Translations under genes and position numbers: made by a program
Part shown: in pieces, positions 1-6,327 of the stretch
Position numbering within the stretch: position 1 is the stretch's first letter
Layout: every line of letters begins with the position of its first letter
The notes under the pieces: generated by a model
Databases searched by the model: none
Told to the model about the DNA's origin: nothing
Seen by the model: the letters and a program-made list of their open reading frames with translations, nothing else
NCBI GenBank assembly: GCA_964551295.1
Contig: CAZKDJ010000134.1
Coordinates: 1-11,653 of the forward strand
Direction: 5' to 3'
Source: JAFGED01 sp964551295
GTDB lineage: Bacteria; Chloroflexota; Anaerolineae; B4-G1
Length of the DNA stretch: 11,653 nucleotides

Positions 1-552
1 CAGAACACCAACGACGTCAACCGCGACCGGGCGTTCGAGCAACTGCGGGAGCGGTGCCCCACCTGGGAGGCGGTGCGCGACGCGCCGGAGGACGAGTTGG
101 TCGATGCGATCCGACCGGCCGGGTTGGGGCCGACCAAGGGGCCGCGCATCCAAGAGGTGCTCGAGCGCATCACCGAGGAGCAGGGCGAGATCAGTTTGGA
201 CTTTTTGGCTGACTGGGAGGTGGAGCAGGCGCGGGCGTGGTTGCTGGATCTGCCCGGCGTGGGTCCCAAGACCGCCGCCATCGTGCTGCTCTTTGCGTTG
301 GGGATGCCCGCCTTTCCGGTGGATACCCACGTCCATCGGGTAACCCGCAGGCTGGGCCTGATCCCCGAAAAGGCCTCCCGCGAGAAGGCTCACGAGCTGC
401 TGGAGGAACTCGTTCCCCCCGAGCTCTACTATCCGTTTCACCTCAACCTGATCGCCCACGGGCGGGCCGTGTGCCACGCACGCAACCCCGAGCACGAGCG
501 GTGTGTGTTGCGAGACGAATGCGCCTTTTACCAGAATATTAGTGAGGGGTGA
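1..552 (+). CDS. nth: Endonuclease III (DNA glycosylase/AP lyase), 5' end cut by window
   Basis: Base-excision repair enzyme of the HhH-GPD family, which removes oxidised pyrimidines and cleaves the resulting abasic site. The frame is open from base 1, beginning with QNTNDVNRDRAF, a block internal to the family; the true start is therefore upstream and roughly 30-40 residues are missing. The GTG at 73 is not the start. Of 183 visible residues, LPGVGPKTA (84-92) is the helix-hairpin-helix with the catalytic lysine (residue 90). VDTHVHRV follows, with the catalytic aspartate at residue 108. The C-terminus carries the iron-sulfur region, but its spacing reads C-x6-H-x2-C-x5-C (residues 158, 165, 168, 174). 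His165 (CAC at 493-495) stands where the family has its second cysteine. The gene converges on rplY, 69 bases away. Family assignment is very secure; whether the cluster assembles is unknown. Confidence 0.95.
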   Translation, partial: QNTNDVNRDRAFEQLRERCPTWEAVRDAPEDELVDAIRPAGLGPTKGPRIQEVLERITEEQGEISLDFLADWEVEQARAWLLDLPGVGPKTAAIVLLFALGMPAFPVDTHVHRVTRRLGLIPEKASREKAHELLEELVPPELYYPFHLNLIAHGRAVCHARNPEHERCVLRDECAFYQNISEG

Positions 553-565
553 AGAGACACACAAA

Positions 566-593
566 AGGGCGCCCGAAACAAATCGGACGCCCT
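566..593 (-). terminator. Hairpin terminator between nth and rplY
   Basis: An 11-bp stem (566-576 with 583-593) encloses a 6-base loop. Read as minus-strand RNA, the only imperfect pair (572/587) is a G-U wobble and the stem is followed by a short U run. Read as plus-strand RNA, the same pair is a C-A mismatch and the following sequence is a poorer U tract. The structure therefore fits rplY termination best, but may act in both directions because the genes converge. Confidence 0.7.
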
Positions 594-621
594 GTGTTCT
601 TTGACGAACCAGCGGAAAGGG

Positions 622-1314
622 CTATTCCTCTTCGATTGCTTCCTCTGCCGCTTCTCCCTCTTCTCCAGCTTCCGTGATGACCTCGACCTCTTCGACGCCA
701 GCCAGCAGTTCCTCTTCCAACGCCTCTTCGATGACCTCTTCCTCCGCCAGCGGCACCACGCGCGCGACCATCTCGTCGACGTCGGTGAGCACGTCGATGC
801 CGGCGGGAATGGCCAGGTCTCGCACGTACACACCCTGGCCGACCTCGACCAGGTCCGAAAGATCCACGGCGATCTCGTCCACCAGGTCGCCGGGCAGACA
901 TTCGACCTCGATGGCAGAGATGCCCTGAAGCAAGATGCCCTCGTGCCGCTCCGTCACCGGGGACTCCCCGACGATCAGCAGGGGAATCTCGGCCGTCAGC
1001 CGCTCGGTCATGTCGACGCGATAAAAGTCCACGTGCAGCACGTCGCCTCGAATGGGATCGCGTTGCACGTCACGCACCAGGGCCGTCTCGGGCTCCTTTT
1101 GGTCCGTGACCTGGATGCTGACGAGCTGGCTGCCGGAGACGTACGAGAGCATGCGGGTCAGACTCCGCTCCTTGAATTGCAGGGGCAGGGACTCGAAACT
1201 ATGCCCATACATGACGCCGGGCACCCACCCTTGATGGCGTAGTTGCTTGACCCGTTTGCCCAAGGCTGTGCGCCGCTCGGCTGTCAGTGTGACTTGCTCT
1301 GACTGCTGATTCAT
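622..1314 (-). CDS. rplY: 50S ribosomal protein L25 (Ctc/TL5 long form)
   Basis: Large-subunit protein that binds 5S rRNA. The 230 residues follow the long Ctc/TL5 plan. The N-terminal L25 domain (about 1-95) holds GKRVKQLRHQGWVPGVMYG (19-37) and QRDPIRGDVLHVDFYRVD (84-101), both strong family signatures. The C-terminal beta domain (about 100-190) includes HEGILLQ and VECLPGDLVDEI. Residues 191-230 form an acidic tail in which 20 of 40 residues are glutamate, with no lysine or arginine. The ATG at 1312-1314 is preceded by GGGAGGT (1320-1326) at suitable spacing. The gene is monocistronic by appearance: its own promoter lies upstream at 1417-1445 and a hairpin terminator follows at 566-593. 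The glutamate-rich tail is common in long L25 proteins; its job is not known from sequence. Confidence 0.95.
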   Translation of the reverse strand: MNQQSEQVTLTAERRTALGKRVKQLRHQGWVPGVMYGHSFESLPLQFKERSLTRMLSYVSGSQLVSIQVTDQKEPETALVRDVQRDPIRGDVLHVDFYRVDMTERLTAEIPLLIVGESPVTERHEGILLQGISAIEVECLPGDLVDEIAVDLSDLVEVGQGVYVRDLAIPAGIDVLTDVDEMVARVVPLAEEEVIEEALEEELLAGVEEVEVITEAGEEGEAAEEAIEEE

Positions 1315-1331
1315 TGACTACCTCCCAAACA

Positions 1332-1390
1332 CCGTCACCAGACGGGAGTTTTGACTAAACGTAACTAACGGGCGGGTTTGTCCCGCCCGT
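1332..1390 (-). promoter_or_regulatory. Structured rplY 5' leader (two hairpins, possible anti-SD)
   Basis: Downstream of the predicted start of transcription (about 1410), the leader contains a perfect 9-bp stem (1368-1376 with 1382-1390, 5-base loop). A second 5-bp stem follows (1332-1336 with 1341-1345, loop 1337-1340). RNA from 1344-1348 reads CUCCC and could instead pair with GGGAG of the Shine-Dalgarno (1322-1326). That pairing excludes the second hairpin because bases 1344-1345 are shared. The pairings are seen in the sequence; a regulatory switch, such as the autogenous control known for many ribosomal-protein leaders, is inferred. The first hairpin lacks a U tract, so it does not look like a simple terminator. 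Confidence 0.4.
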
Positions 1391-1416
1391 GCGGTGCGCT
1401 CTATGACGCGGATGCT

Positions 1417-1445
1417 ATTTTAGCGCAAACCCCCACTTTCGTCAA
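1417..1445 (-). promoter_or_regulatory. Sigma70-type promoter of rplY
   Basis: On the minus strand, TTGACG (1440-1445) and TAAAAT (1417-1422) are separated by exactly 17 bases, a near-consensus housekeeping promoter. It points at rplY, with a predicted transcription start near 1410 and a leader of about 95 nt. It lies inside the 3' end of the CbrC-like remnant. Confidence 0.7.
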
Positions 1446-1473
1446 GACCGGGTTCGCGACTATCGCATATCGA

Positions 1474-1538
1474 GGGCAGGCTCCCGAAAGGCACCTTTCG
1501 AACCTCTCGCGCAGGTGCTCGCCGGAAAAGGCCTGCCC
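1474..1538. repeat. Nested inverted repeats within the CbrC remnant
   Basis: An 8-bp perfect inverted repeat (1474-1481 with 1531-1538) encloses a second 6-bp one (1491-1496 with 1513-1518). A competing 6-bp hairpin occupies 1485-1490 with 1495-1500. The whole could fold into one extended stem on either strand. No promoter or U tract is attached to it, so an RNA role is speculative. Confidence 0.3.
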
Positions 1539-1694
1539 GTCCCCATCGGGCGCCAACTCATCGAGGTCAGGCTTGCCCACCTCCTTGACCAAGCGGCAGT
1601 AATTGCCGCAGTGGGTGGGCCACCGGGAATCCCGCCATGTCACCAGATGCGGCGTGCGCTGCTCTGAACGCTCGCTAATATCCCAGTCGAGCGC

Positions 1695-2795
1695 CTAGAA
1701 ATAAGACTGGAGTGTTCCTCTTCTTCTGATATCCAGTGTCGCACAGTGAAATGCGCCCCCGTAAGAACCAAAGTCCAGAAAACTGCAAGGAATCGGCTTG
1801 AACCCCCAATCTTTGAGTGCTTTGATCGTTGGTTCCTGCGATTTTTCCACAATAACGCGTTCTTCATCCAACGACAGCACGTTCAAATTGAGCCACGCAT
1901 GACAAAGATCTGCGTGTTCGTTGAAAAAGCCCCCTTCAACGATCACCGGTTCCGGAGCCTCCAGAATATCCCAGGAATTCAATATGGATGGAAGGGTCTT
2001 TTTGTCTACATACTTGGGATTGATCATCATTTTGCCGGGGGCAAGAGGCACCATGGTGACATCGATGTGCATCGGCTGTGTGTTCAGGGTTTGAATCACG
2101 TGGATACGATAATCTTTGCCCAAATGCCGTCTCATCCATTCGATCCCTGCTTTATTCGTCACGTTGCTCCTCGTCACAAAGATGTCTGTCCCACAGCGAG
2201 TAAAGTCGGCGGCATCAAAAACGACTTCGGACTCGTTGATCACGTATTGCATCTCACGCGCGCTTTTCGGTACAACGTAATCCTGGTTGTACAGGGAATC
2301 CCTCAGGGGAGGCTTAGGAGCCGAAGTCCACTTGGCCCCCTCGTCGAAATACTCCTTGAACAGCGAGTAATAGGCATGGCGCTCAAAATACCTACATCGC
2401 CACGACATGGGCGCTTCGATGATCTCGTCTCCCACTACCAGAAAACAATCTCGCGGACATGCTGTCGTATGTCCTTTCGATTTCCAATTTGGCGTAGAAA
2501 AGGCCTTGCTGTGATCGATCCTCTCCGGCCGCCTTACCTTGACCCCTTCGGCTTCCAAGATATGGACAAACTCGTCCAATTCTCTTTGGGCTTCCTCAAC
2601 AAACCATCTTTTAGGTCGTCGCTTGAGCCCGCCGAAAAAAAGCAGGAGGTTATACAGCCTCTCGGGATAGCAACCAAGCACGTAGAGATGATGTGGGGGG
2701 AATACGCTATCCTCTATGCGCCCGACTACAACCTCTTCCAACAAATCCCATTCGTTGTAGGTGTTTACCGCACAATTTTCCTTCGCCAATTCCAT
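1695..2795 (-). CDS. Glycine amidinotransferase (AGAT/StrB1)-family enzyme
   Basis: Transfers an amidino group from a donor, typically arginine, to an amine acceptor; the textbook reaction gives guanidinoacetate and ornithine. The 366 residues align along nearly the whole AGAT core from memory: CPRDCFLVVGDEIIEAPMSWR (113-133, split here by familiarity rather than domain), FDAADFTRCGTD (193-204), GIEWMRRHL (218-225), QPMHID (240-245) and the C-terminal GGAFHCATLDIRRRGTLQSY. The catalytic triad of human AGAT (Asp254, His303, Cys407) corresponds to Asp194, His243 and Cys351. Start: the ATG at 2793-2795 has a perfect AGGAGG six bases upstream, whereas the in-frame ATG at 2811-2813 has none and would translate the ribosome-binding site. 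It is the last gene of a three-gene operon, 68 bases after the symporter. Local GC is lower than in nth or the ABC genes. The acceptor (glycine, an inosamine or another amine) cannot be decided from sequence. Confidence 0.85.
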   Translation of the reverse strand: MELAKENCAVNTYNEWDLLEEVVVGRIEDSVFPPHHLYVLGCYPERLYNLLLFFGGLKRRPKRWFVEEAQRELDEFVHILEAEGVKVRRPERIDHSKAFSTPNWKSKGHTTACPRDCFLVVGDEIIEAPMSWRCRYFERHAYYSLFKEYFDEGAKWTSAPKPPLRDSLYNQDYVVPKSAREMQYVINESEVVFDAADFTRCGTDIFVTRSNVTNKAGIEWMRRHLGKDYRIHVIQTLNTQPMHIDVTMVPLAPGKMMINPKYVDKKTLPSILNSWDILEAPEPVIVEGGFFNEHADLCHAWLNLNVLSLDEERVIVEKSQEPTIKALKDWGFKPIPCSFLDFGSYGGAFHCATLDIRRRGTLQSYF

Positions 2796-2801
2796 AGCTT
2801 G

Positions 2802-2807
2802 CCTCCT
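2802..2807 (-). promoter_or_regulatory. Ribosome-binding site fixing the amidinotransferase start
   Basis: Perfect AGGAGG, six bases before the ATG at 2793-2795. It lies inside the longer reading frame that would begin at 2813, so it argues for the shorter 366-residue protein. Confidence 0.85.
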
Positions 2808-2815
2808 CATCATAA

Positions 2816-2832
2816 TGCGGCATCTTGCCGCA
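2816..2832 (-). promoter_or_regulatory. Intercistronic stem-loop between symporter and amidinotransferase
   Basis: A perfect 6-bp stem (2816-2821 with 2827-2832) with a 5-base loop lies in the 68-base gap, 8 bases before the AGGAGG. It has no proper U tract, so it is more likely an mRNA-stability or partial-attenuation element than a terminator. Seen directly; the function is inferred. Confidence 0.35.
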
Positions 2833-2863
2833 ACCAGATTTCTGGGACACGGAAAAACACAAT

Positions 2864-4288
2864 TCAGGCCACCAGATTCTTGATTGGTTCTATATTGTAT
2901 TCCTCTCCCGCCTTTTTAGAATTGAGGGCTTTTAGCAGTGCGACGTGCTTTTCCCTCGTCATCGAGTTGAGCAGGGCAAAAACGGTTGAGGTAGCGATCA
3001 AGGCGGCCGGCACCCAGGACATCAACGCTCTGATGGCAGTGATGGCTGAGGCGCTCTGCTTGGCTCCGGCCACGTAACCGACTTTTTCCAGAACGAACCC
3101 AGACCCCCAGAGGACAAAGGCGATGGCCAACTTTTGGACAAAAGAGGCGACCGAGAAATACACCCCCTCGCGGCGTTGACCGGTCTTGAATTCATCGACC
3201 TCTACAGCGTCCGCTATCATCGCGCCGGCAAGCAGAAAGAGCGCCGGCGCTACGCTCGATGCCAAACTCATCACGACGACGAGCAGTCCCATCTCTGCAC
3301 TGCCCTCCATCGGCCTCAAGAGCCACAGGCTGGCAAAGACGACGGAGGTCACCACGTAGACGTAAATGATCGCCCGCCGCTTTCCGATCCTTCGTCCCAG
3401 CCAGGACAACGCCGGCACCCAGGCAAACGACATCAGGCCGTAAACGCCCAGCAGCAGGCTGATCTGTTCTTTGCTATACTTGAGGTAATACGTGAAATAG
3501 TAAACGGCTACAGCTCCGAGACAGTTAAATGCGGCGCCGGCAAAAGCATAAATGCCTATGATGGGAAGGAGTACCTTGTTATCGACGACCGATCGCCAGA
3601 TTTCTTTTGGGCTCAGCTTGGGCTCCTCCTCGCGATACCGTTCATAGCCCCGCGTGGCGCGCCATGTCAGTAAAACAGGAAAGGCAGCGGCGAGCCCGTA
3701 AGCCGCCGCCATAGCAGACCAACCGGCCCGCTTACTTCCCAACCGCTCGGTAAAGAAGTCGACCACCAACAGGCAGGTTGCCGAAGCGACGATGCCACCT
3801 GCAAAATCCCAGGCCGTCCGGTAGCCCGCCAAAGAGGTGCGCTCGTCGTAATCGAGGGTCATTTCAGCCCCAAGCGCCAGACCCGGTGTCCATACCAGAT
3901 CGATGATGGTGTAAAAGACGATCACTATAACTGAGAAATAGACCACCGTGGCCGTCTCATTCCATCCCGGATTCGTGAACAGCAACCAGGTGACGAGCCC
4001 AAAGGGTACGGCAACCGCCAGCAGGATGGGACGCCTCCGGCCCCAGCGGGTGTTGAGCTTGTCGCTGATGACGCCTGTGAGCGGATCGGAGATGGCATCT
4101 CCTAGAGCCGAGATCATCATGATCAACCCGGCCAACGAGGGTCTGATGCCGACGACGTCTGTGGCAAAGAACATGAAGAAAACGTAAAAGATCGACCAGA
4201 TCAAGCCATAAGCCCCTTCAAACCCTCCATACCCCAGTTTGACCCAGAAAGGGATCTTCGCTTTCTTTTGCTCAGTCGTGGCCGTCAT
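2864..4288 (-). CDS. MFS sugar/solute:cation symporter, GPH (MelB-like) family
   Basis: A 474-residue inner-membrane transporter with about 12 hydrophobic segments, the usual length for the glycoside-pentoside-hexuronide:cation family. The family signature is clear: GDAISDPLTGVISD followed by GRRRP (63-87). Asp64 and Asp68 sit where MelB uses a pair of aspartates to bind the coupling cation. The central loop before helix 7 is charged (about 210-235). MIADAVEVDEFKTGQRREG (357-375) matches the second conserved family block. The ATG at 4286-4288 follows a good purine-rich site (AGAGGAG region, 4295-4302). It starts 24 bases after the amidohydrolase stop, so the two are almost certainly cotranscribed. 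Members carry sugars, glucuronides and other small solutes; context next to an amidohydrolase and an amidinotransferase suggests the substrate is handled by those enzymes, but it cannot be named. Confidence 0.9.
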   Translation of the reverse strand: MTATTEQKKAKIPFWVKLGYGGFEGAYGLIWSIFYVFFMFFATDVVGIRPSLAGLIMMISALGDAISDPLTGVISDKLNTRWGRRRPILLAVAVPFGLVTWLLFTNPGWNETATVVYFSVIVIVFYTIIDLVWTPGLALGAEMTLDYDERTSLAGYRTAWDFAGGIVASATCLLVVDFFTERLGSKRAGWSAMAAAYGLAAAFPVLLTWRATRGYERYREEEPKLSPKEIWRSVVDNKVLLPIIGIYAFAGAAFNCLGAVAVYYFTYYLKYSKEQISLLLGVYGLMSFAWVPALSWLGRRIGKRRAIIYVYVVTSVVFASLWLLRPMEGSAEMGLLVVVMSLASSVAPALFLLAGAMIADAVEVDEFKTGQRREGVYFSVASFVQKLAIAFVLWGSGFVLEKVGYVAGAKQSASAITAIRALMSWVPAALIATSTVFALLNSMTREKHVALLKALNSKKAGEEYNIEPIKNLVA

Positions 4289-4312
4289 GGTTATCTCCTC
4301 TTGAGCGCGTTT

Positions 4313-5647
4313 CTATACCCCTTCTCGATGCACAATGGCCCCACCCTTGACGACCGCCCGCACCCGCCGCAGGGCCGTCGTATCCTTCAGCGGATCTCCA
4401 TCCAGCGCCACAAAGTCCGCCAGCTTGCCCGGCTCGATGGTGCCCAACTTGTCGTCCAGGCGCAGGATGCGCGCGTTCACCGCCGTGGCGCTGCGCAGCG
4501 CCTCGAACGGCGTCATGCCGACTTTTACCAGATTGTCGATCTCTGCATGAATCCGCCCAAAAAATGCGAACGCTGCACCGCCCGAATCCGTCCCGCAGCC
4601 AACAGTCGCCCCGGCTCTGTGAAGCCTGCCGACGTTTTCCATCATCACCGAAAACCAACGAGGTAGCTTTGACAGATCGTCATAGTATCCCTTTTTTGCC
4701 ATTTCCGGGGTGATCCCTTCCCGGTAAATCGCCAGTATCCCCCGCGTCTGTTTCAGCGGTTCCGGGCAAAGATAGTCCTCACCTTCCGCCGTATCCAGCC
4801 AATCGGGCAGGTTTACGATGCTCGCAAACACCTCCAATGTAGGCACGATAGGGATGCCCGCATCCACCATCCGAGCGATGTCCTCGTCGGCGAGGGCGTC
4901 CAAAGGCGCGTGCTCCATGCTATCCACCCCCAGTTCGACTGCCTTGCGGAATCCGCTGACCCAGAGCTGGTGCATGGCCACCGGACGGTTCTGTCTTCGC
5001 GCCTCGTCCACCAGCGCCTCGAAGCAGGTATCATCGAACACGGGCGGATCGGGCCGGTTCATCCAGGTCGATTTGTCGGTATGCGTGGTTTTGATCCAAT
5101 CCGCGCCCTGGGCCACCATCCGCCGCACGGCATCCCGCACCTGGTCGGGCGTGCGCACCCGCTCGGCGGCCTGCCCGCCCACGAGAAGGCTGATCGGCCA
5201 GGGAAAAGTGGGGACGATCTCTGGCATTCCTCCCGGCGGAAGGATCATCGCGTTGGTGCACACGATGCGCGGGCCGATGACATCGCCCTTTTCGACCCAG
5301 CCCTTCAGCTTTCGCATCAGCCCCGGCGTGCAAGCCACGTCACGCACGGTGGTCACGCCGCTGCGAATGCAGTTCGCCAGATTGAGCTTCATCTGAGAGG
5401 TGGCGGCAAGCACGCTGACCGGGTCCAACCTGGTCGTGAAAGGATAGGCCAGGTGTACGTGGGCGTCGATCAGACCGGGGATGACCGTCCGCCCGCCCAG
5501 GTCTATCATCTCTCCAGACTGGGGATGAGGCCCTCCGCCGACGCGCTGGATGCACCCATCGGCCACTTCCAGCCAGCAATTGGGCCGTACCTGCGGGCTT
5601 ATTCCATCGAACAAGGCAACGCTGTGGAATATTCGAGTCGCGGTCAT
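4313..5647 (-). CDS. Metal-dependent amidohydrolase (imidazolonepropionase/prolidase-like)
   Basis: A 444-residue cytoplasmic hydrolase of the amidohydrolase superfamily (COG1228-like), with no signal peptide. It opens with the small beta domain (1-55), followed by the TIM-barrel: PGLIDAHVHL (57-66) gives metal ligands His63 and His65. Lys186 in DWIKT is placed like the bridging, usually carboxylated, lysine. His226 (AMHQL) and His246 (SMEHAPLD) follow, and Asp354 in GTDSGG is the catalytic aspartate. The end, LGTIEPGKLADFVALDGDPL (401-420, a standard superfamily closing motif), completes the fold. All binuclear-site residues are present, so it should be active. Relatives hydrolyse dipeptides (including Xaa-Pro, Xaa-Arg/Lys) and other cyclic or linear amides; the substrate here is unknown. 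AAGGAGG lies just before the ATG (5645-5647). It is the first gene of the operon with the symporter and amidinotransferase. Confidence 0.88.
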   Translation of the reverse strand: MTATRIFHSVALFDGISPQVRPNCWLEVADGCIQRVGGGPHPQSGEMIDLGGRTVIPGLIDAHVHLAYPFTTRLDPVSVLAATSQMKLNLANCIRSGVTTVRDVACTPGLMRKLKGWVEKGDVIGPRIVCTNAMILPPGGMPEIVPTFPWPISLLVGGQAAERVRTPDQVRDAVRRMVAQGADWIKTTHTDKSTWMNRPDPPVFDDTCFEALVDEARRQNRPVAMHQLWVSGFRKAVELGVDSMEHAPLDALADEDIARMVDAGIPIVPTLEVFASIVNLPDWLDTAEGEDYLCPEPLKQTRGILAIYREGITPEMAKKGYYDDLSKLPRWFSVMMENVGRLHRAGATVGCGTDSGGAAFAFFGRIHAEIDNLVKVGMTPFEALRSATAVNARILRLDDKLGTIEPGKLADFVALDGDPLKDTTALRRVRAVVKGGAIVHREGV

Positions 5648-5727
5648 ATCTCCTCCTTCAAATACGCACGCGGCTAACGCCGGGAACCTGCCAAAGCGGC
5701 TCTACATCCAACCCATAGAAGGTTATG

Positions 5728-6327
5728 TTAGCACGGATCGCGCCACATTCGCCAAACGGACGGTGCTCCCCGGCCCAGATCAAGCTCGCCAACCACTGCA
5801 AAACCAAACCGCTTGTAGAAAGCGATGTTCTCCTCTCGGGTATTCTCCAGGTAGGCGCCACACGCTTCGCGGTCGCAACGCGCCAACATTGGCCGCATCA
5901 ATGCACTGCCAAGCCCATTCCTCTGATGAGCCGGATCCACACCGATGAATTGTAGATGGTAGTGTCCCTCGTGCGGGTGGGTTTTGTTCATGGCGTCGAG
6001 AACGCCCATCAAGCGCTTCACCCCGCGCAACTTCACAGCACGAATCATATCCGGCAGCAAGGATAACTGCTGAGCAAGCCCGATTTCCGCCTTGTCGGAG
6101 GGTACCCACAACGCGCCGCCTACGCAGTCGTCTGTGACGAAAACCTCGCCGCAAGGCATCGCGATGTCGCACAAAGCCGTGCGAAAGTAGAGGTTGAAAG
6201 CCTGAGATCGTTTGCTGTCCTGGCGGAGAACCCAGTTGATGAGAGGATCATCGTCAAACGCGCGCACCAGGGACAAGACGAGGCGATCGGCGTCGGCGAA
6301 GGTAGCTTTGCGTATGCTCTCAACCAT
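5728..6327 (-). CDS. GNAT-family N-acetyltransferase
   Basis: A 199-residue soluble acetyltransferase that would move an acetyl group from acetyl-CoA to an amine. Motif A is plain: LQFIGVDPAHQRNGLGSALM (125-144), with QRNGLG (135-140) as the acetyl-CoA pyrophosphate loop. ENTREENIAFYKRFGF (161-176) is the usual motif B helix. The N-terminus (IRKATFADADRLVLSLVRAF) is the typical GNAT opening. The start at 6325-6327 is chosen because AGGAGG lies six bases upstream (6334-6339); the frame is open back to 6414, but that extension only copies the preceding gene in another frame. Its ATG overlaps the last 8 bases of the membrane-protein gene, so the two are translationally coupled. The acceptor is unknown; related GNATs often act on small amines or antibiotics, but nothing here decides. 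Confidence 0.88.
   Translation of the reverse strand: MVESIRKATFADADRLVLSLVRAFDDDPLINWVLRQDSKRSQAFNLYFRTALCDIAMPCGEVFVTDDCVGGALWVPSDKAEIGLAQQLSLLPDMIRAVKLRGVKRLMGVLDAMNKTHPHEGHYHLQFIGVDPAHQRNGLGSALMRPMLARCDREACGAYLENTREENIAFYKRFGFAVVGELDLGRGAPSVWRMWRDPC

Larger units (their letters stand above)
1401..1694 (-). pseudogene. Remnant of a CbrC/UPF0167-family gene, N-terminal half missing
   Basis: An open minus-strand frame of 97 codons follows the amidinotransferase stop codon directly, in the same frame, and ends at TAG (1401-1403). Its translation is protein-like: ISER...RTPHLVTWRDSRWPTHC, then GNYCRLVKEVGKPDLDELAPDG. This resembles the C-terminal half of the CbrC (UPF0167) family as I remember it, with RTPG...W...W..HCGD.C.F.G.VG..EL in order. 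The family is about 180-200 residues; the cysteine-rich N-terminal half is not seen. No convincing start exists: the only candidate I noted, a GTG at 1641-1643, lacks a good ribosome-binding site and would cut into the conserved block. The last 30 or so residues, overlapping the rplY promoter, no longer look like the family. In Escherichia coli CbrC has been linked to colicin E2 tolerance; no function is claimed here. A chance open frame is the alternative. Confidence 0.5.

Noticed and set aside
601..1242. A 213-codon plus-strand open frame
   Set aside because: Antisense to rplY; its histidine/aspartate-rich composition mirrors the acidic L25 sequence.
1446..1640. Possible tRNA or CRISPR in the gap between the amidinotransferase and rplY
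   Set aside because: No T-loop with the required G-C closing pair, no cloverleaf, and no regularly spaced direct repeats.
1669..1693. Inverted repeat (6-bp arms, 13-base loop) after the amidinotransferase stop, considered as a terminator
   Set aside because: Short stem, long loop and no U tract; it also lies in the CbrC-like frame.
1746..3077. A 443-codon plus-strand open frame
   Set aside because: It is antisense to the amidinotransferase and the end of the symporter, both of which have clear family motifs. Its own translation has no recognisable motif.
4910..5677. A 255-codon plus-strand open frame
   Set aside because: Shadow of the amidohydrolase, whose complete metal-binding set is on the minus strand.
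5658..5861. Short minus-strand frame ending in ITFYGLDVEPLWQV, overlapping the GNAT end
   Set aside because: Some protein-like flavour at its end, but most of it overlaps the GNAT gene in another frame and no start site or family is evident.
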